A DNA stretch of 57,642 nucleotides from Polyangium fumosum (GTDB taxonomy: Bacteria > Myxococcota_A > Polyangia > Polyangiales > Polyangiaceae): assembly GCF_005144585.1 (NCBI RefSeq), contig NZ_SSMQ01000080.1:1-57642 (forward strand). The letters run 5' to 3'. A program made the position numbers and the translations under genes. Of this stretch, positions 45,115-54,639 are shown one piece after another (position 1 is the stretch's first letter; each line of letters opens with the position of its first letter). The notes below the pieces were generated by a model, which was given only the letters and a program-made list of their open reading frames with translations, made no database searches and had not been told where the DNA came from.

Positions 45115-46626
45115 ATGACAAACGGATGGACCCTTCGCCGCGGGGCCGTGGCGGGGGTTTTCGGAGCGACGCTCCTGGTCTCGTCGAGCGCATTCGCCAC
45201 GACGTATCAGGTCGGGCCGGGCAAACCCTATACGAGCGTGAAAGCCGTGGCGTCGCTGCTGCAGCCGGGCGACGTGGTGGAGGTCTCTGGGAACACGACG
45301 TACGCGGGCGACGTGAAGCTCACGAAGTCGGGGACGAATTCGAACAAGATCACGATCCGGGGCGTGCGCGTGAACGGCAAACGCCCGGTGCTCTCGGGCG
45401 GGACGAACACGCTGGAGGTCGGGGCCGACCATTACGTGATCGAGGGCTTCGAGGTGGTGGGGGGCAGCTCGCGTTGCGTGTTCCACCGCGGGCACGACAT
45501 CACGATCCGGGACACGGCGGTCCACGATTGTCCCTCGCACGGCATCCTCGGGGCGATGGACGGCTCCGGCTCGCTGACGCTCGAATACGTCGAGGTGTAC
45601 AAGGCGGGGGCAGGCGACAAGCGCCACCCCATTTACATGGACACGGACGAGCACGCGCACCCGGGCGCGGTGTTCCGGATGCAGCATTGCTACGTACATG
45701 ACGGCCTGGGCGGGCACGCGGTGAAGAGCCGGGCCGAGCGGAACGAGATTTATTACAACTGGATCGAGGGCGCGTATTACCGGGAGCTCGAGCTCGTGGC
45801 GCCCGACGGCGAGGCCGAGGACGTGGCGCGCGAGGACGGCGACATCGTGGGGAACGTCTTCCGCAAGACGGGGACGTTTTACACGGTGCGGATCGGGAGC
45901 GACGCGACGGGCGGCTCCACGAACGGCCGCTACCGCTTCGTGAACAACACGTTCCTCCTCGCGCAGGGATCGAAGCCGGTGGTGGAGATCTTCTGGGGCA
46001 TCGAGAGCATCGAGATGCACAACAACGCGTTTTATCGGGTCGGGGGAGGCGCGGTGTCGATCCTGAAGCTCACGGACGTGGAATGGGCGGCGGGCAAGGT
46101 GGTGATCGGCGGCCAGAAGAACTGGGTGCCGCAGGGGAGCACGGTGCCGACGCAATGGCAGGGGACGATCCAGGGCACGAATCCGAAATTCGCGGACCTC
46201 GCGGCGTTCGATCTGCGCCCCGCGGCGGACAGCCCTTTGCTTGATGCAGGCGCGGCCGCTCCGGCGAGCCCGGCCGGGTTTCCCTTCCCTTCGCCGCTCG
46301 TGACGCCGCTGTTTGTGCCGCCGGCGAAGAAGGTCGTGGCGAACGCAGGGCAGCTCGGTCGGGTCCCGGCAGGCGCGATCGATATCGGCGCGTACGAGGG
46401 GGCAGGGCTCGGCGGGGGCAAGGAAGAGGCGGGAGCGGAGGCGGAGGCGGAAGCGGAGGCGGAAGCGGAAGCGGGAGCGGAAGCGGGAGCGGGAGCGGAT
46501 GTCGGCCAGGAAAACGCCGCCGGCATTGCGTGCGCGGTCGGGCCCGGACGAACGACGGGCGCGGCCTGGATGGGCGCGCTCCTTTCGGGGATGGCGCTGC
46601 TTTGGGGGAGGCGGCGGCGGGGGTGA
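45115..46626 (+). CDS. secreted parallel beta-helix protein with MYXO-CTERM-like tail
   Basis: 503 residues from ATG 45115 (MTNGWTLRRGAVAGVF), with a signal peptide ending AFA. Residues ~35-340 form right-handed beta-helix turns (KPYTSVKAVASLLQPGDVVE, then HYVIEGFEVVGGSSRCVFHR), like pectate-lyase-fold or polysaccharide-binding proteins. The acidic DGEAEDVAREDGD loop could bind metal. A Glu-Ala repeat tract (~440-465) acts as a stalk. The end (ACAVGPG, a hydrophobic helix, then GRRRRG) fits myxosortase-type sorting. No catalytic residues can be assigned. Confidence 0.75.
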   Translation: MTNGWTLRRGAVAGVFGATLLVSSSAFATTYQVGPGKPYTSVKAVASLLQPGDVVEVSGNTTYAGDVKLTKSGTNSNKITIRGVRVNGKRPVLSGGTNTLEVGADHYVIEGFEVVGGSSRCVFHRGHDITIRDTAVHDCPSHGILGAMDGSGSLTLEYVEVYKAGAGDKRHPIYMDTDEHAHPGAVFRMQHCYVHDGLGGHAVKSRAERNEIYYNWIEGAYYRELELVAPDGEAEDVAREDGDIVGNVFRKTGTFYTVRIGSDATGGSTNGRYRFVNNTFLLAQGSKPVVEIFWGIESIEMHNNAFYRVGGGAVSILKLTDVEWAAGKVVIGGQKNWVPQGSTVPTQWQGTIQGTNPKFADLAAFDLRPAADSPLLDAGAAAPASPAGFPFPSPLVTPLFVPPAKKVVANAGQLGRVPAGAIDIGAYEGAGLGGGKEEAGAEAEAEAEAEAEAGAEAGAGADVGQENAAGIACAVGPGRTTGAAWMGALLSGMALLWGRRRRG

Positions 46627-46660
46627 GGCTTCGCCCGACTTGCGTTACCGTGACGCCCCC

Positions 46661-47716
46661 GTGACCACTCCCTACGCGAGCGAGGCGTTCCTCCACCAGA
46701 TCCTGGCCAAGGCGCAAGCGGCCCAGGCGAGCGACATCCACCTGCGCGTGGGGCAGCCGCCCGGGGCCCGGGTGCACGGAGACATCGTCTACTTCCGCGC
46801 CGAGCCCCTCAAGCCCGAGGACACCGAGGCCGTCGCGCGGCTCGTGCTCGCCCGGCGGCCCGCGGTCCTCGGCGCGCTCGGATCGCTCCGCGAGGTCGAT
46901 GTCTCCTACGAGGCCGAAGGCCTCGGGCGCTTCCGCGTCCACGTCTACCTGCAGCGCGGGACGATCGCCCTCGTCCTGCGGCTGATCCCCGCGAAGATCC
47001 CTTCGTTCGAGGCGCTCGGCGTGCCGCCCGCGGCGCGCGGGTTCGCCGACAAGAGCCGCGGGCTCGTGCTCGTCGTGGGCGCCGCGGGGCAAGGCAAGAC
47101 CACGACGCTCGCGTCGATGCTCGCGCACATCGTCGAGGCGCACCCGCGGCACGTGGTCACCGTCGAGGATCCGATCGAGTTCGTGCACGACGGTGGGCGC
47201 GCGACCGTGAGCCAGCGTGAGGTCGGCAGCGACACGGAGTCGTTCGCGTCGGGCGTTCGCGCGGCCCTCCGGCAGGATCCGAACGTGCTGCTCGTCGGCG
47301 AGATCCGCGATGCGGCGACGCTGGAGGCCGTGCTGCAAGCGGCCGAGACCGGGCACCTCGTGCTCTCGTCGCTGCCCACGCCGGACGTGGGCCGGACCGT
47401 GAGGCGGCTCCTCGCGATGGGCCCGACGCCAGAGGAGACGCGCGAGCGGCTGAGCGCGTGTTTGCAGGGGATCGTGGCGCAACGCCTGCTCCCGCGACGC
47501 GAAGGAGGTGGGCTCGTGCTCGCGTCGGAGGTGCTCGTCGCGACGGGCGCGGTGCGCGGCGCGATCGAGCGTCCGGAGGGCAACCCGTCGCTGCGTGAGC
47601 TGATGGAGAAGGGCGTGACGCCCTCCGGGATGCAGACGTTCGCGATGCACGTCGAGCGCCTCGTCGCGGAGGGGCTCGTGCATGCGGACGTCGCGCGCGC
47701 CGCGACGCAGCTCTAG
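46661..47716 (+). CDS. PilT/PilU-like secretion ATPase
   Basis: 351 residues, GTG start 46661. Full PilT layout: N-terminal PAS-like domain (~1-110), Walker A GAAGQGKT (140-147), Asp box VTVEDPIEF, and Walker B LLVGEIRD (~214). The His box, normally TLHT in PilT, reads SSLPT here, so the usual His is missing. Drives type IV pilus retraction in relatives; it may be a PilU-like accessory or act in another filament. No pilin genes are in this window. Stands alone, convergent with the CBS gene. Confidence 0.85.
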   Translation: MTTPYASEAFLHQILAKAQAAQASDIHLRVGQPPGARVHGDIVYFRAEPLKPEDTEAVARLVLARRPAVLGALGSLREVDVSYEAEGLGRFRVHVYLQRGTIALVLRLIPAKIPSFEALGVPPAARGFADKSRGLVLVVGAAGQGKTTTLASMLAHIVEAHPRHVVTVEDPIEFVHDGGRATVSQREVGSDTESFASGVRAALRQDPNVLLVGEIRDAATLEAVLQAAETGHLVLSSLPTPDVGRTVRRLLAMGPTPEETRERLSACLQGIVAQRLLPRREGGGLVLASEVLVATGAVRGAIERPEGNPSLRELMEKGVTPSGMQTFAMHVERLVAEGLVHADVARAATQL

Positions 47717-47733
47717 TCCCGAGGGGGAGTGTT

Positions 47734-48645
47734 CTAGCCGGCGCGGCGATACGGCATCGGCGGGAACAGATCCTTCATCGCGGCGGGCAGCTCCGAGCGG
47801 ACGTCCTCGATCTCGCCCGCGGAGACGCTGTCGGCGATGACCTCGCACGTCGCGTAGAGCACGTCCGTCGCGGCCTCGGGCGAGAGCTGGAGCGCGCGGC
47901 GCAGCTCCGCCTCGATCGTGTCGGGCGTGATGCCCTTGTTCGAGCCGCCGAGCGTCGCGTCGAGCTGCGGGACGAGCTTCGACGGGAGCTGCGCGAGCAG
48001 GTGCTGCGCTTCGTCCTCCGTGAGGCGGCTGCACAGGTTCGAGAGCACGATGAGCAGCGCGCGCTCGGCCTGCTCGCGCGTGGAGAGGCCCGTCTGGCGC
48101 ATGCAGGCGTGCAGGAGGCGCCCGTACGTGTTTTCCGCGCGCGCGGCGCGGCGCTGGCGCGCGCGTTCGCCGCCGCGGCCCGGCGTCACGCCGGCCGGGC
48201 TCGTCGCGCCTGCAGGCTTGAAGCGCGCGGCAATTTCGAGCTGCGTGGTGATGATCGAGCGGGCGGTGTCGAGGTCGACGGCGCGTTCGAGGACGAGGTC
48301 GTCGAGCGTGACGATGCCGACGGGCCGGCCCGCTTCGAGCACGGGGACGCGGCGGCAGGCGTGCTCGCGCATGACGCGCACGACGTCTTCGATCGTGTCG
48401 TCGATGTCCACGGGGGTGACCTCGTCGCTCATGACGTCGCGCAGGGGCGTCGTGCGCGGGTCGAGGCCGGCCGCCACGACGTCGAGGGCGAGGTCGCGGT
48501 CGGTCGCGATGCCGACGAGGCGCTGGTCCTCGACGACCAGGACGGCGCCGACGTGGTTGTCGGCCATGGCACGGGCGGCCTCGTAGGTCGTGGAGCGGGG
48601 GTGGAGGACGATCAACCGGGGGCGGCGGTAGCGATCGAGGGACAT
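47734..48645 (-). CDS. CBS-domain pair fused to DUF2267
   Basis: 303 residues. ATG 48645 with AGGAG upstream. Two CBS motifs (~7-62, [11 protein letters not shown]; ~70-125, GIVTLDDL) bind adenine nucleotides in other families. Residues ~170-295 match DUF2267 ([20 protein letters not shown]), which is found in many stress-related proteins. Likely a nucleotide-sensing regulator. Divergent from bioB with a 136-base gap. Confidence 0.85.
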   Translation of the reverse strand: MSLDRYRRPRLIVLHPRSTTYEAARAMADNHVGAVLVVEDQRLVGIATDRDLALDVVAAGLDPRTTPLRDVMSDEVTPVDIDDTIEDVVRVMREHACRRVPVLEAGRPVGIVTLDDLVLERAVDLDTARSIITTQLEIAARFKPAGATSPAGVTPGRGGERARQRRAARAENTYGRLLHACMRQTGLSTREQAERALLIVLSNLCSRLTEDEAQHLLAQLPSKLVPQLDATLGGSNKGITPDTIEAELRRALQLSPEAATDVLYATCEVIADSVSAGEIEDVRSELPAAMKDLFPPMPYRRAG

Positions 48646-48781
48646 GGGGCACTCCTCTGCGGTTTTTGCCGAGAAGAACGTGCCAGATCGATGCCAGTCT
48701 CCGGGCGCGCGAGGGGGCGCGCTCGGGCGGGCGGGGGTGATGGCTTTTCGCGCGGGCCTTTGTCGGCTACACCGGCCGGCC

Positions 48782-49789
48782 ATGACCGAGGCTCACCCCT
48801 TTGCCGCTCCCATCCGCCACGACTGGACCGTGGACGAGGTCGTCGCGATTCACGACCTGCCGTTTTTTGCTTTGATGGACCGCGCGCGTGGTGTGCACCG
48901 GGCGCACCACGTCGATGGGGAGGTGCAGCTCTGCACGCTGCTCAGCGTGAAGACGGGCGGCTGCCCCGAGGACTGCGCGTACTGCCCGCAGTCGTCGCAC
49001 CACGACACGAGCACGTCGCCGGAGAAGATGCTCGACGTCGACGGGGTGCTCGAAGCGGCCGACCGCGCGAAGGCCGCGGGCTCGACGCGCTTTTGCATGG
49101 GCGCGGCGTGGCGCGAGGTGAAGGACGGCCCGGCGTTCGACCGGGTGCTCGACATGGTGCGCGGCGTGAAGGAGCGCGGGCTCGAGGCGTGCGTGACGCT
49201 CGGGATGCTCACGGAAGAGCAGGCGAAGAAGCTGAAGGACGCGGGGCTCGACGCGTACAACCACAACCTCGACACGTCGCGCGAGCACTACCGCTCGATC
49301 ATCTCGACGCGCACGTACGACCAGCGGCTCGTGACGCTGCGCAACGTGCGCAAGGCGGGGATCACGGTGTGCTCGGGCGGGATCATCGGGATGGGCGAGT
49401 CGGTGCGGGATCGCGCGGCGATGCTGGTCGAACTCGCGCGCCTCACGCCGCACCCGGAGAGCGTGCCGATCAACGCGCTCGTGCGGGTGGCGGGCACGCC
49501 GCTCGAGAGCCTGCCGCCGCTCGATCCGGTGGAGTTCGTCCGGATGATCGCGACGGCGCGGATCGTGTTCCCGAAGAGCATGGTGCGTCTGTCGGCGGGC
49601 CGAACGGACCTGTCGCGCGAGGCGCAGATGATGTGCCTCTACGTGGGAGCGAACTCGATCTTCTACGGGGACAAGCTGCTCACGACGCCGAACCCGGAGG
49701 CGGACGAGGACACGGCGCTCATCCGGGACGCGGGGCTTTCGGCGAGGAAGCCGTCGGTGGGGATGGCGGAGGCGGCGGCGGAGGAGTGA
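48782..49789 (+). CDS. bioB: biotin synthase
   Basis: 335 residues. The radical SAM Cys triad is in CPEDCAYC (Cys61, Cys65, Cys68). [12 protein letters not shown] and [15 protein letters not shown] carry the residues of the auxiliary [2Fe-2S] site and substrate pocket. Converts dethiobiotin to biotin by inserting sulphur. The last ~20 residues are an extra Ala/Glu tail. No other bio genes adjoin, so biotin synthesis genes are dispersed. The only well-known core metabolic gene in the window. Confidence 0.97.
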   Translation: MTEAHPFAAPIRHDWTVDEVVAIHDLPFFALMDRARGVHRAHHVDGEVQLCTLLSVKTGGCPEDCAYCPQSSHHDTSTSPEKMLDVDGVLEAADRAKAAGSTRFCMGAAWREVKDGPAFDRVLDMVRGVKERGLEACVTLGMLTEEQAKKLKDAGLDAYNHNLDTSREHYRSIISTRTYDQRLVTLRNVRKAGITVCSGGIIGMGESVRDRAAMLVELARLTPHPESVPINALVRVAGTPLESLPPLDPVEFVRMIATARIVFPKSMVRLSAGRTDLSREAQMMCLYVGANSIFYGDKLLTTPNPEADEDTALIRDAGLSARKPSVGMAEAAAEE

Positions 49790-49899
49790 GGGAGGGCGAG
49801 GGCCCGCGTGTCAAGCCTTTTGGCGGACACGCGGGCGGCCTGGCGATCGACACATCAGGCCGCAGGGGGCTACCCAGCGGGAGGGGTGGTCAATCAACT

Positions 49900-50205
49900 C
49901 TGGCGACGCAGGATGTGCCCCCGTCGAGTCCACCGGCCGCATCCGCACTTCCACCATCTGCTTCCAAAGACGAGCCCTCACGCCAGCGACGTTCGGAGCA
50001 TTGGGTGAGCCGCGCCTCGCGGTGCTGCGGTGCGCTTGACCATAATGCCAAGGCCGCCCCGCAGGCAATGAAAGTGGAATACCTGGCGGCAAGGCGCGTC
50101 TGCGACAAGTTTGTCGACCAATTGGTGCCTGAAATAGAAGATGCGTGGCTCGCTGAAATTCGAGTGCCCCTTGTAAACGCGCCTATTCCAGCAGCGTGCA
50201 ACTGA
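49900..50205 (+). pseudogene. remnant of a lipoprotein gene
   Basis: An in-frame stretch ending at TGA 50205 reads as the C-terminus of a small envelope protein: Pro/Ser/Ala linker, then SRASRCCGALDHNAKAAPQ, YLAARRVCDKF and a final AACN. The CC-x8-AAP-x6-YLAA-x3-C pattern recurs in Polyangial lipoproteins. No start, signal or ribosome site is present, so the 5' half has been lost. Base composition falls from here to about 51.1 kb, suggesting insertion. Confidence 0.5.
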
Positions 50206-50211
50206 TGCCCT

Positions 50212-51108
50212 ATGACACACGGGAAGAGTGTACGAATTTACCTGGCCGATGGAATTTCGACAGGTATCCGCCACGCAGAAATCGTGAATTGGACCGGTCA
50301 AGCCATTGCCTGCCCGCGCGCGCGGTTTTCGGAACTCCAACATTGGGCAGAGGTGTCGAGGCCAGGTGTCTACTTTCTGCTCTCGCGACCGACTGGATCT
50401 CGTGAGGGGCTCACGTACATCGGTGAGGCGGAGAATGTCCTCGTCCGGTTGAAAGCTCACCTGAAGGAGAAGGAGTTCTGGAATGAGCTCGTCGTATTCT
50501 CCAGCAAGGACGAGAACCTTACGAAGTCCCATGTGAAGTTCCTGGAGGCTCGGCTGATCCAGCAGGCCGTCGCAGTCCGTCGCTTCCAGGTGGAGAACGT
50601 CGACGGCTCGTCAGCACCAAGCTTGCCTCGCGCCGACCTCGCTGCGATGGAGGAGTTCCTCGAGTACTTGCGCCTCGTCCTTGGCACGCTTGGATACCCG
50701 GTGCTGGAGCCGATCGAAGACACTTCTCGACTTGCAATCCAAGGGCTTCAAGCCAAGCCGCCCCCGCTGTCATCGGTGCAGTTTTTCATGAGCGGCAAGT
50801 CCTACAATGCTCGGGGACGATTGGTTGATGAAGGATTCTTGCTCCTCAAGGGGTCCGAGGTTGCTGCTGCCCCGGCAGCTAGTATGCCCGGCGTCGTGCG
50901 TGAGCTCTGGGAAACTGCCACGGCCACTGGCGATCTCGCGAGCAACGGCACGACCATGGTCGTGCAGAAGAATATGCTGTTCAACTCGCCATCCTACGCC
51001 GCGGCATTCGTCACGGGTCAGTCCAGAAACGGACGTAAGGATTGGAAGGCCCAAGATGGCCGAACATTCGGCGAGATAGAGGACGCTGCTACCATGACAA
51101 TTGTCTAA
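50212..51108 (+). CDS. GIY-YIG nuclease-family protein with DUF4357
   Basis: 298 residues. GVYFLLSRPT and TYIGEAENVLVRLKAH are the GIY-YIG core, with Arg and Glu (LEARLIQQ) in the expected catalytic positions. The C-terminal ~100 residues end in WKAQDGRTFGEIED, typical of DUF4357, a domain that often follows GIY-YIG or restriction-type nucleases. Seven bases after the lipoprotein remnant. Less GC-rich than neighbours, a sign of transfer. May be a defence or mobile-element nuclease. Confidence 0.8.
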   Translation: MTHGKSVRIYLADGISTGIRHAEIVNWTGQAIACPRARFSELQHWAEVSRPGVYFLLSRPTGSREGLTYIGEAENVLVRLKAHLKEKEFWNELVVFSSKDENLTKSHVKFLEARLIQQAVAVRRFQVENVDGSSAPSLPRADLAAMEEFLEYLRLVLGTLGYPVLEPIEDTSRLAIQGLQAKPPPLSSVQFFMSGKSYNARGRLVDEGFLLLKGSEVAAAPAASMPGVVRELWETATATGDLASNGTTMVVQKNMLFNSPSYAAAFVTGQSRNGRKDWKAQDGRTFGEIEDAATMTIV

Positions 51109-51183
51109 CGTGGCACTGCTGCGCGCGGTGCTTCGCGCTGCGGCTCATCCGTGCGTTGGGCGCCGGAAACCAAAGAGAAGATC

Positions 51184-51597
51184 ATGTCGCTCACCGGTGG
51201 TTGTTTCTGCGGAAAAGTTCGATACCAGATCGATGCTCCGCTTGGACCCGGGCGCTGTTGCCATTGCTCGCGTTGCAGAAAAGCATTCAGCGGGACGGGG
51301 TCTGCTTATGCTGAAGTCGTGCCGGGGTCCTTCTCGTGGCTCAGCGGGGAAGACAATCTCACCTCCTATGAAACGACGCCGGGATGGGGCATGGGCTTCT
51401 GCCGGACCTGCGGAAGTACGCTGTGCGGCATGTCCGGAGCGAAGGTGCACGGCGTGACGCTCGGCAGCGTGGATGGAGATCCCGGCGTTCAGATCGAGAT
51501 GCATATCTTCGTCGGTTCGAAGGCGCCCTGGGATCACATCGGGGGAGATGCCCCTCAGTACGACGCGTTTCCTCCCCAGATGCCGCCGAACGGATGA
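51184..51597 (+). CDS. GFA-family zinc protein
   Basis: 137 residues. Zinc ligands GGCFCGKVRY (Cys7, Cys9), CCHCSRCRK and CRTCGSTL are those of the GFA (glutathione-dependent formaldehyde-activating) fold. Many members have other, uncharacterised roles. Alone between the GIY-YIG and phosphatase genes. Confidence 0.85.
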   Translation: MSLTGGCFCGKVRYQIDAPLGPGRCCHCSRCRKAFSGTGSAYAEVVPGSFSWLSGEDNLTSYETTPGWGMGFCRTCGSTLCGMSGAKVHGVTLGSVDGDPGVQIEMHIFVGSKAPWDHIGGDAPQYDAFPPQMPPNG

Positions 51598-51738
51598 GCG
51601 GCACATCCAGCCATGGAAAATGGGCGTTTCACGACAAGGGCGGCGGTCTGAAGGCGACTGGCGCCGGCGCCCATTTCACTCCGGCGGGTGCTCGTCACTG
51701 AATCCCCGTCTCGTTCGCCGGACGTCCCGAGCGGCGCG

Positions 51739-52446
51739 ATGAAGTACGTCTTTTTCTTCCTCCTGCTGGCTCTCGCGCAAGGCGTATGCGTGGCGCTGCT
51801 CGCGCATCCCGCGCGTCATCTCCTGCTGTGGCCCGCCCTCTCCTGTGTCGTGCTCGCCTACGCGTACGCGAGAAATCGCCCGCATCTGGTCCTCGGGAAG
51901 TCGAGCGACGGACGCATCTCCTGGTTTTGGACGACGCTGAACCTCCCGTGGTTGTTCTTTACCTGGACGACCTGGATCGTCCTCGCGGTCTTTTCTCGGG
52001 AGCCGCGGGTGAGCCGGCTCGAAGGGACGAACATCCACCTCGGTCGTTGGCCGCTCCTCGGGCCAGACTTGTCGAGGTTCGACGTCGTGGTGGACCTCGC
52101 GGCCGAGCTGCCGCGCTGGTACCGTTTCGCCCATCGATACGAAGCGCTCCCGAATCTCGACGGCATGCCGCTGGTGCACGACATGCCCCGCGTGGAGATC
52201 GGCCCCGATACCGTGGTGCTGGTGCACTGTGCTCAGGGGCATGGCCGCACGGCTTCCTTCGTCGCGCTTCTTCTGTGCCGTAGGGGCATCACGAGCACGG
52301 TCGAGGAGGCGATCGCGTTGATCCACGACGGTCGCCCGCTGGCGAGAATGTCTCGCTCGCAAAGGAGGGCCGTGGTGGCGAAGTTGAACGTTCAGCCGCC
52401 GGCCGACGACGCCGGCCGCGAAGAAGAGAAAGGGGCACGCGAATGA
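51739..52446 (+). CDS. membrane dual-specificity protein phosphatase
   Basis: 235 residues from ATG 51739. Three hydrophobic segments (MKYVFFFLLLALAQGV; LLLWPALSCVVLAYAYA; LPWLFFTWTTWIVLAVF) precede the cytoplasmic phosphatase domain. The signature loop is HCAQGHGRTAS (catalytic Cys and Arg) and an Asp in VVDLAAELPR precedes it. Hydrolyses phosphotyrosine or phospho-Ser/Thr, or possibly lipid phosphates given the membrane anchor. The stop overlaps the next ATG in an ATGA. Confidence 0.8.
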   Translation: MKYVFFFLLLALAQGVCVALLAHPARHLLLWPALSCVVLAYAYARNRPHLVLGKSSDGRISWFWTTLNLPWLFFTWTTWIVLAVFSREPRVSRLEGTNIHLGRWPLLGPDLSRFDVVVDLAAELPRWYRFAHRYEALPNLDGMPLVHDMPRVEIGPDTVVLVHCAQGHGRTASFVALLLCRRGITSTVEEAIALIHDGRPLARMSRSQRRAVVAKLNVQPPADDAGREEEKGARE

Positions 52447-52700
52447 GAACATATCAAGCATGGATCCTCGCTGGTCTGGCGCTGTTCGGGTGCGGGGGAA
52501 CGGAGGGGACGGAGGGGACGGAGGGAATGGGAACCACGCAGGGGACGACCCTCACGCTGGCGCACGAGCCCCTGACGCTCGACGAGCCCGCCACGGCGCA
52601 CATCACGCTGTGGGGCTACGATTCCAGGCTCGCCGACGCGAAACCGCCTGCTCGAGTCAGGGGGATGGTGCGACGAGGATCCGGGCCTGGTAGAGCGTGA
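52443..52700 (+). pseudogene. lipoprotein truncated at the RiPP cluster boundary
   Basis: 85 residues, coupled by ATGA to the phosphatase. Starts as a lipoprotein (ALFGC), continues GGTEGTEGTEGMG (a 9-base DNA repeat) and an exported beta strand (LTLDEPATAHITLWGYDSRL). It then loses coding character at about codon 66 and runs into the 3' end of the convergent Cys-rich gene. Probably cut off by the event that placed the cluster here. Confidence 0.5.
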
Positions 52701-53733
52701 GGAGGAGGTCGTCGGGGAGACGTACGCCCTTGTCGTGCGCCAGCCGAGCCTGGTTCTCCGCGACGGTCTGGTCGCCCCGGAAGTCGCAGAGGACCTCTTG
52801 AAGCTCCAGCGGTAGAAAGAGGGTTTCATAGCGGCTGTGGCTCCTCACGTACATGCCGCCGTCCCCGGGGATGCAGACCATAGCTGCGTTCATCACGAGG
52901 CGGTCGGGCAAGGTCGGCGCCGTGGCCTGCCGGTAAGCTCGGACCGCTTCGTCGAGCAGAGCTCGGCCATCGCCATTGTTTGCAATGGCCTCGAATTCAT
53001 GGCGGTCGATGGCGGCGACGTGCTCGTGGCAGCGGAGATAGAGCTCCTCCTCGCGTCCTTCCCACTCGCTCCAGCACACGGAATAGTGGGCAGGCGGCCG
53101 GTCTTCGAGGTCCTCCAGGGTGAGCTCGCCGGGCGTCGCCTCGGGCTCGCGGAGTTGCGGCGCGACGCGCTGGAGGGCGTGCTCGGCGAGCCTGCGCTCC
53201 ACGTGAGAGAGGTAGCTGCGCATGGCCGTCCAGAAATTCGCGCCATCCGCGCCTGCCGAATAACGGCAGAAGAAGGTGGAGCAAATCGAATCACGGTGCC
53301 GCCATACGGTGCAAAGGCCGCTCTCGACCTCGTAATAGGGACAGCGCAGCACGAGCGATCGGCCAAAGCTCGTGCGGCGGGTGGCCTTCAGCAGGAGCTG
53401 CGTCTTTTCGGGAGGCGAGATCCATTGCGGCGTCACGCCGGAGCGCGCGGCGATCTTGGCGCGGATGCGGCGGCGGCCCTCGTCCATGTCAGGGCTGTCG
53501 TCAGACAGGATCGCGCCGACGAGATAGTTGGGGAGCCTGGGGTGAAAGCTGCAGCATTTGACATCGGGACGAAAATGGATGGCGCCTGGCAAGGCATGGC
53601 CGCCCTCAGCGGGCGAGGCCATGGCACAGCGGTCGCACGTGGCCTTGTCTTCCCGGGGCGCAGGCTTGGTGAAGAACGAGGGCAGGAAGCTCCAGTAAAC
53701 TGGAGGGAAAACGCTGCGCAGCGTTTCGCTCAT
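52657..53733 (-). CDS. Cys-rich protein of the RiPP cluster, PqqD-like C-terminus
   Basis: 358 residues. Clustered cysteines suggest metal or Fe-S binding: CDRC (33-36), KCCSFHP (60-61), CPYYEVESGLC (131, 141) and CSTFFC (151, 156). Relatives in Polyangia pair such a domain with WRHRDSICSTFF-type segments. Residues ~300-355 (PLELQEVLCDFRGDQTVAE then a final LYQARILV) follow the PqqD/RRE helix pattern used to bind leader peptides. It overlaps the MNIO gene in an ATGA, so it is part of the operon. A maturation or electron-transfer role is inferred. Confidence 0.7.
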   Translation of the reverse strand: MSETLRSVFPPVYWSFLPSFFTKPAPREDKATCDRCAMASPAEGGHALPGAIHFRPDVKCCSFHPRLPNYLVGAILSDDSPDMDEGRRRIRAKIAARSGVTPQWISPPEKTQLLLKATRRTSFGRSLVLRCPYYEVESGLCTVWRHRDSICSTFFCRYSAGADGANFWTAMRSYLSHVERRLAEHALQRVAPQLREPEATPGELTLEDLEDRPPAHYSVCWSEWEGREEELYLRCHEHVAAIDRHEFEAIANNGDGRALLDEAVRAYRQATAPTLPDRLVMNAAMVCIPGDGGMYVRSHSRYETLFLPLELQEVLCDFRGDQTVAENQARLAHDKGVRLPDDLLLTLYQARILVAPSP

Positions 53734-54635
53734 GGGACTCCCTCCATGGCGTCGCGTGGAACATTGGGCCTTGGAGACTCGAGCCGCGAGGCCGCCTCTC
53801 TCTGCTTGCGCGCCGTCTCCAGGATATCCCGCGCCTGGGTCACCTCCAGGAGCAGCTCCTCTATCGGCGGGTAGTTGTCGTCCCGCTCGATGATCACGCC
53901 CTTGATGTCGGTCCGCAGCGCGAGCGCCCGAAGCACGTCCCAGCTCCCCTCTTCGACCGCATGGGAGTGCGAATCGAAGAGCAGCCCGTCCGCCCGAACG
54001 CCGCCGGCCATGTGCACCTGGATGACCCTGTCGAGTGGTATCTGTTCGAGGAAGTGAATGGGATCATAACCATGGTTGGTCGCGTTGGTGTACAGGTTGG
54101 TCGCATCGAGGAGGAGCCCGCAACCCGTGCGCTCCACGATTTCGTTCAAGAGATCCGCCTGGGAGAGCTCGCCTCCAGGGATGTCGAAGAAATAGGTTAT
54201 ATTCTCGACAATCAACAGCTTGCCCGTATGGTCCTGTACGGTCGAGATGTTGCGCACGACGCTCTCGAGGCTCTTTCGGGTGAGCGCGACCGGCGAGAGG
54301 TGTCCGAGATCGATGCCTGGTGCGGAGGTGACCGCTAGATGATCGCTGTAGTAGGGAGCGCCGGTCACTTCGAGAACTCTCTTGATACACCGCAGGTATT
54401 CCGTCGTAGGCGGCGCCGTCGAACCGACCGAGAGCTGGAGCCCGTGCGGCACGCAGGGCAGGAGGACACGGAGCGCCGCGAGCTCGTCGAGCTGGCGCGG
54501 CGTCATGAAATGCTCCGTCGTGACCTCGATGAAATCGATGGAGCTCCGATGCGCCAGGATGTCTGATTTCATGCGGCGCCGAAATCCGAGGCCGGAGCCG
54601 AGGTGGGGGATCGCATGCGTGGAGGACTGCGACAT
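53730..54635 (-). CDS. DUF692/MNIO multinuclear iron oxidase
   Basis: 301 residues, TIM-barrel family. Metal-site motifs known from MbnB/TglH-type MNIO enzymes are present: PHG (His64), SDHL (His99), VEN (Glu144), LLLDATN (Asp177), NHG (His188), VHMAGG (His208), FDSHSH (Asp221, His223) and IIERDD (Glu250). Such enzymes oxidise cysteine or other residues in precursor peptides with two or three iron ions and oxygen. AGGAG sits at the end of the preceding gene, four bases before this ATG region, so translation is linked. Confidence 0.92.
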   Translation of the reverse strand: MSQSSTHAIPHLGSGLGFRRRMKSDILAHRSSIDFIEVTTEHFMTPRQLDELAALRVLLPCVPHGLQLSVGSTAPPTTEYLRCIKRVLEVTGAPYYSDHLAVTSAPGIDLGHLSPVALTRKSLESVVRNISTVQDHTGKLLIVENITYFFDIPGGELSQADLLNEIVERTGCGLLLDATNLYTNATNHGYDPIHFLEQIPLDRVIQVHMAGGVRADGLLFDSHSHAVEEGSWDVLRALALRTDIKGVIIERDDNYPPIEELLLEVTQARDILETARKQREAASRLESPRPNVPRDAMEGVP

Positions 54636-54639
54636 TGCT

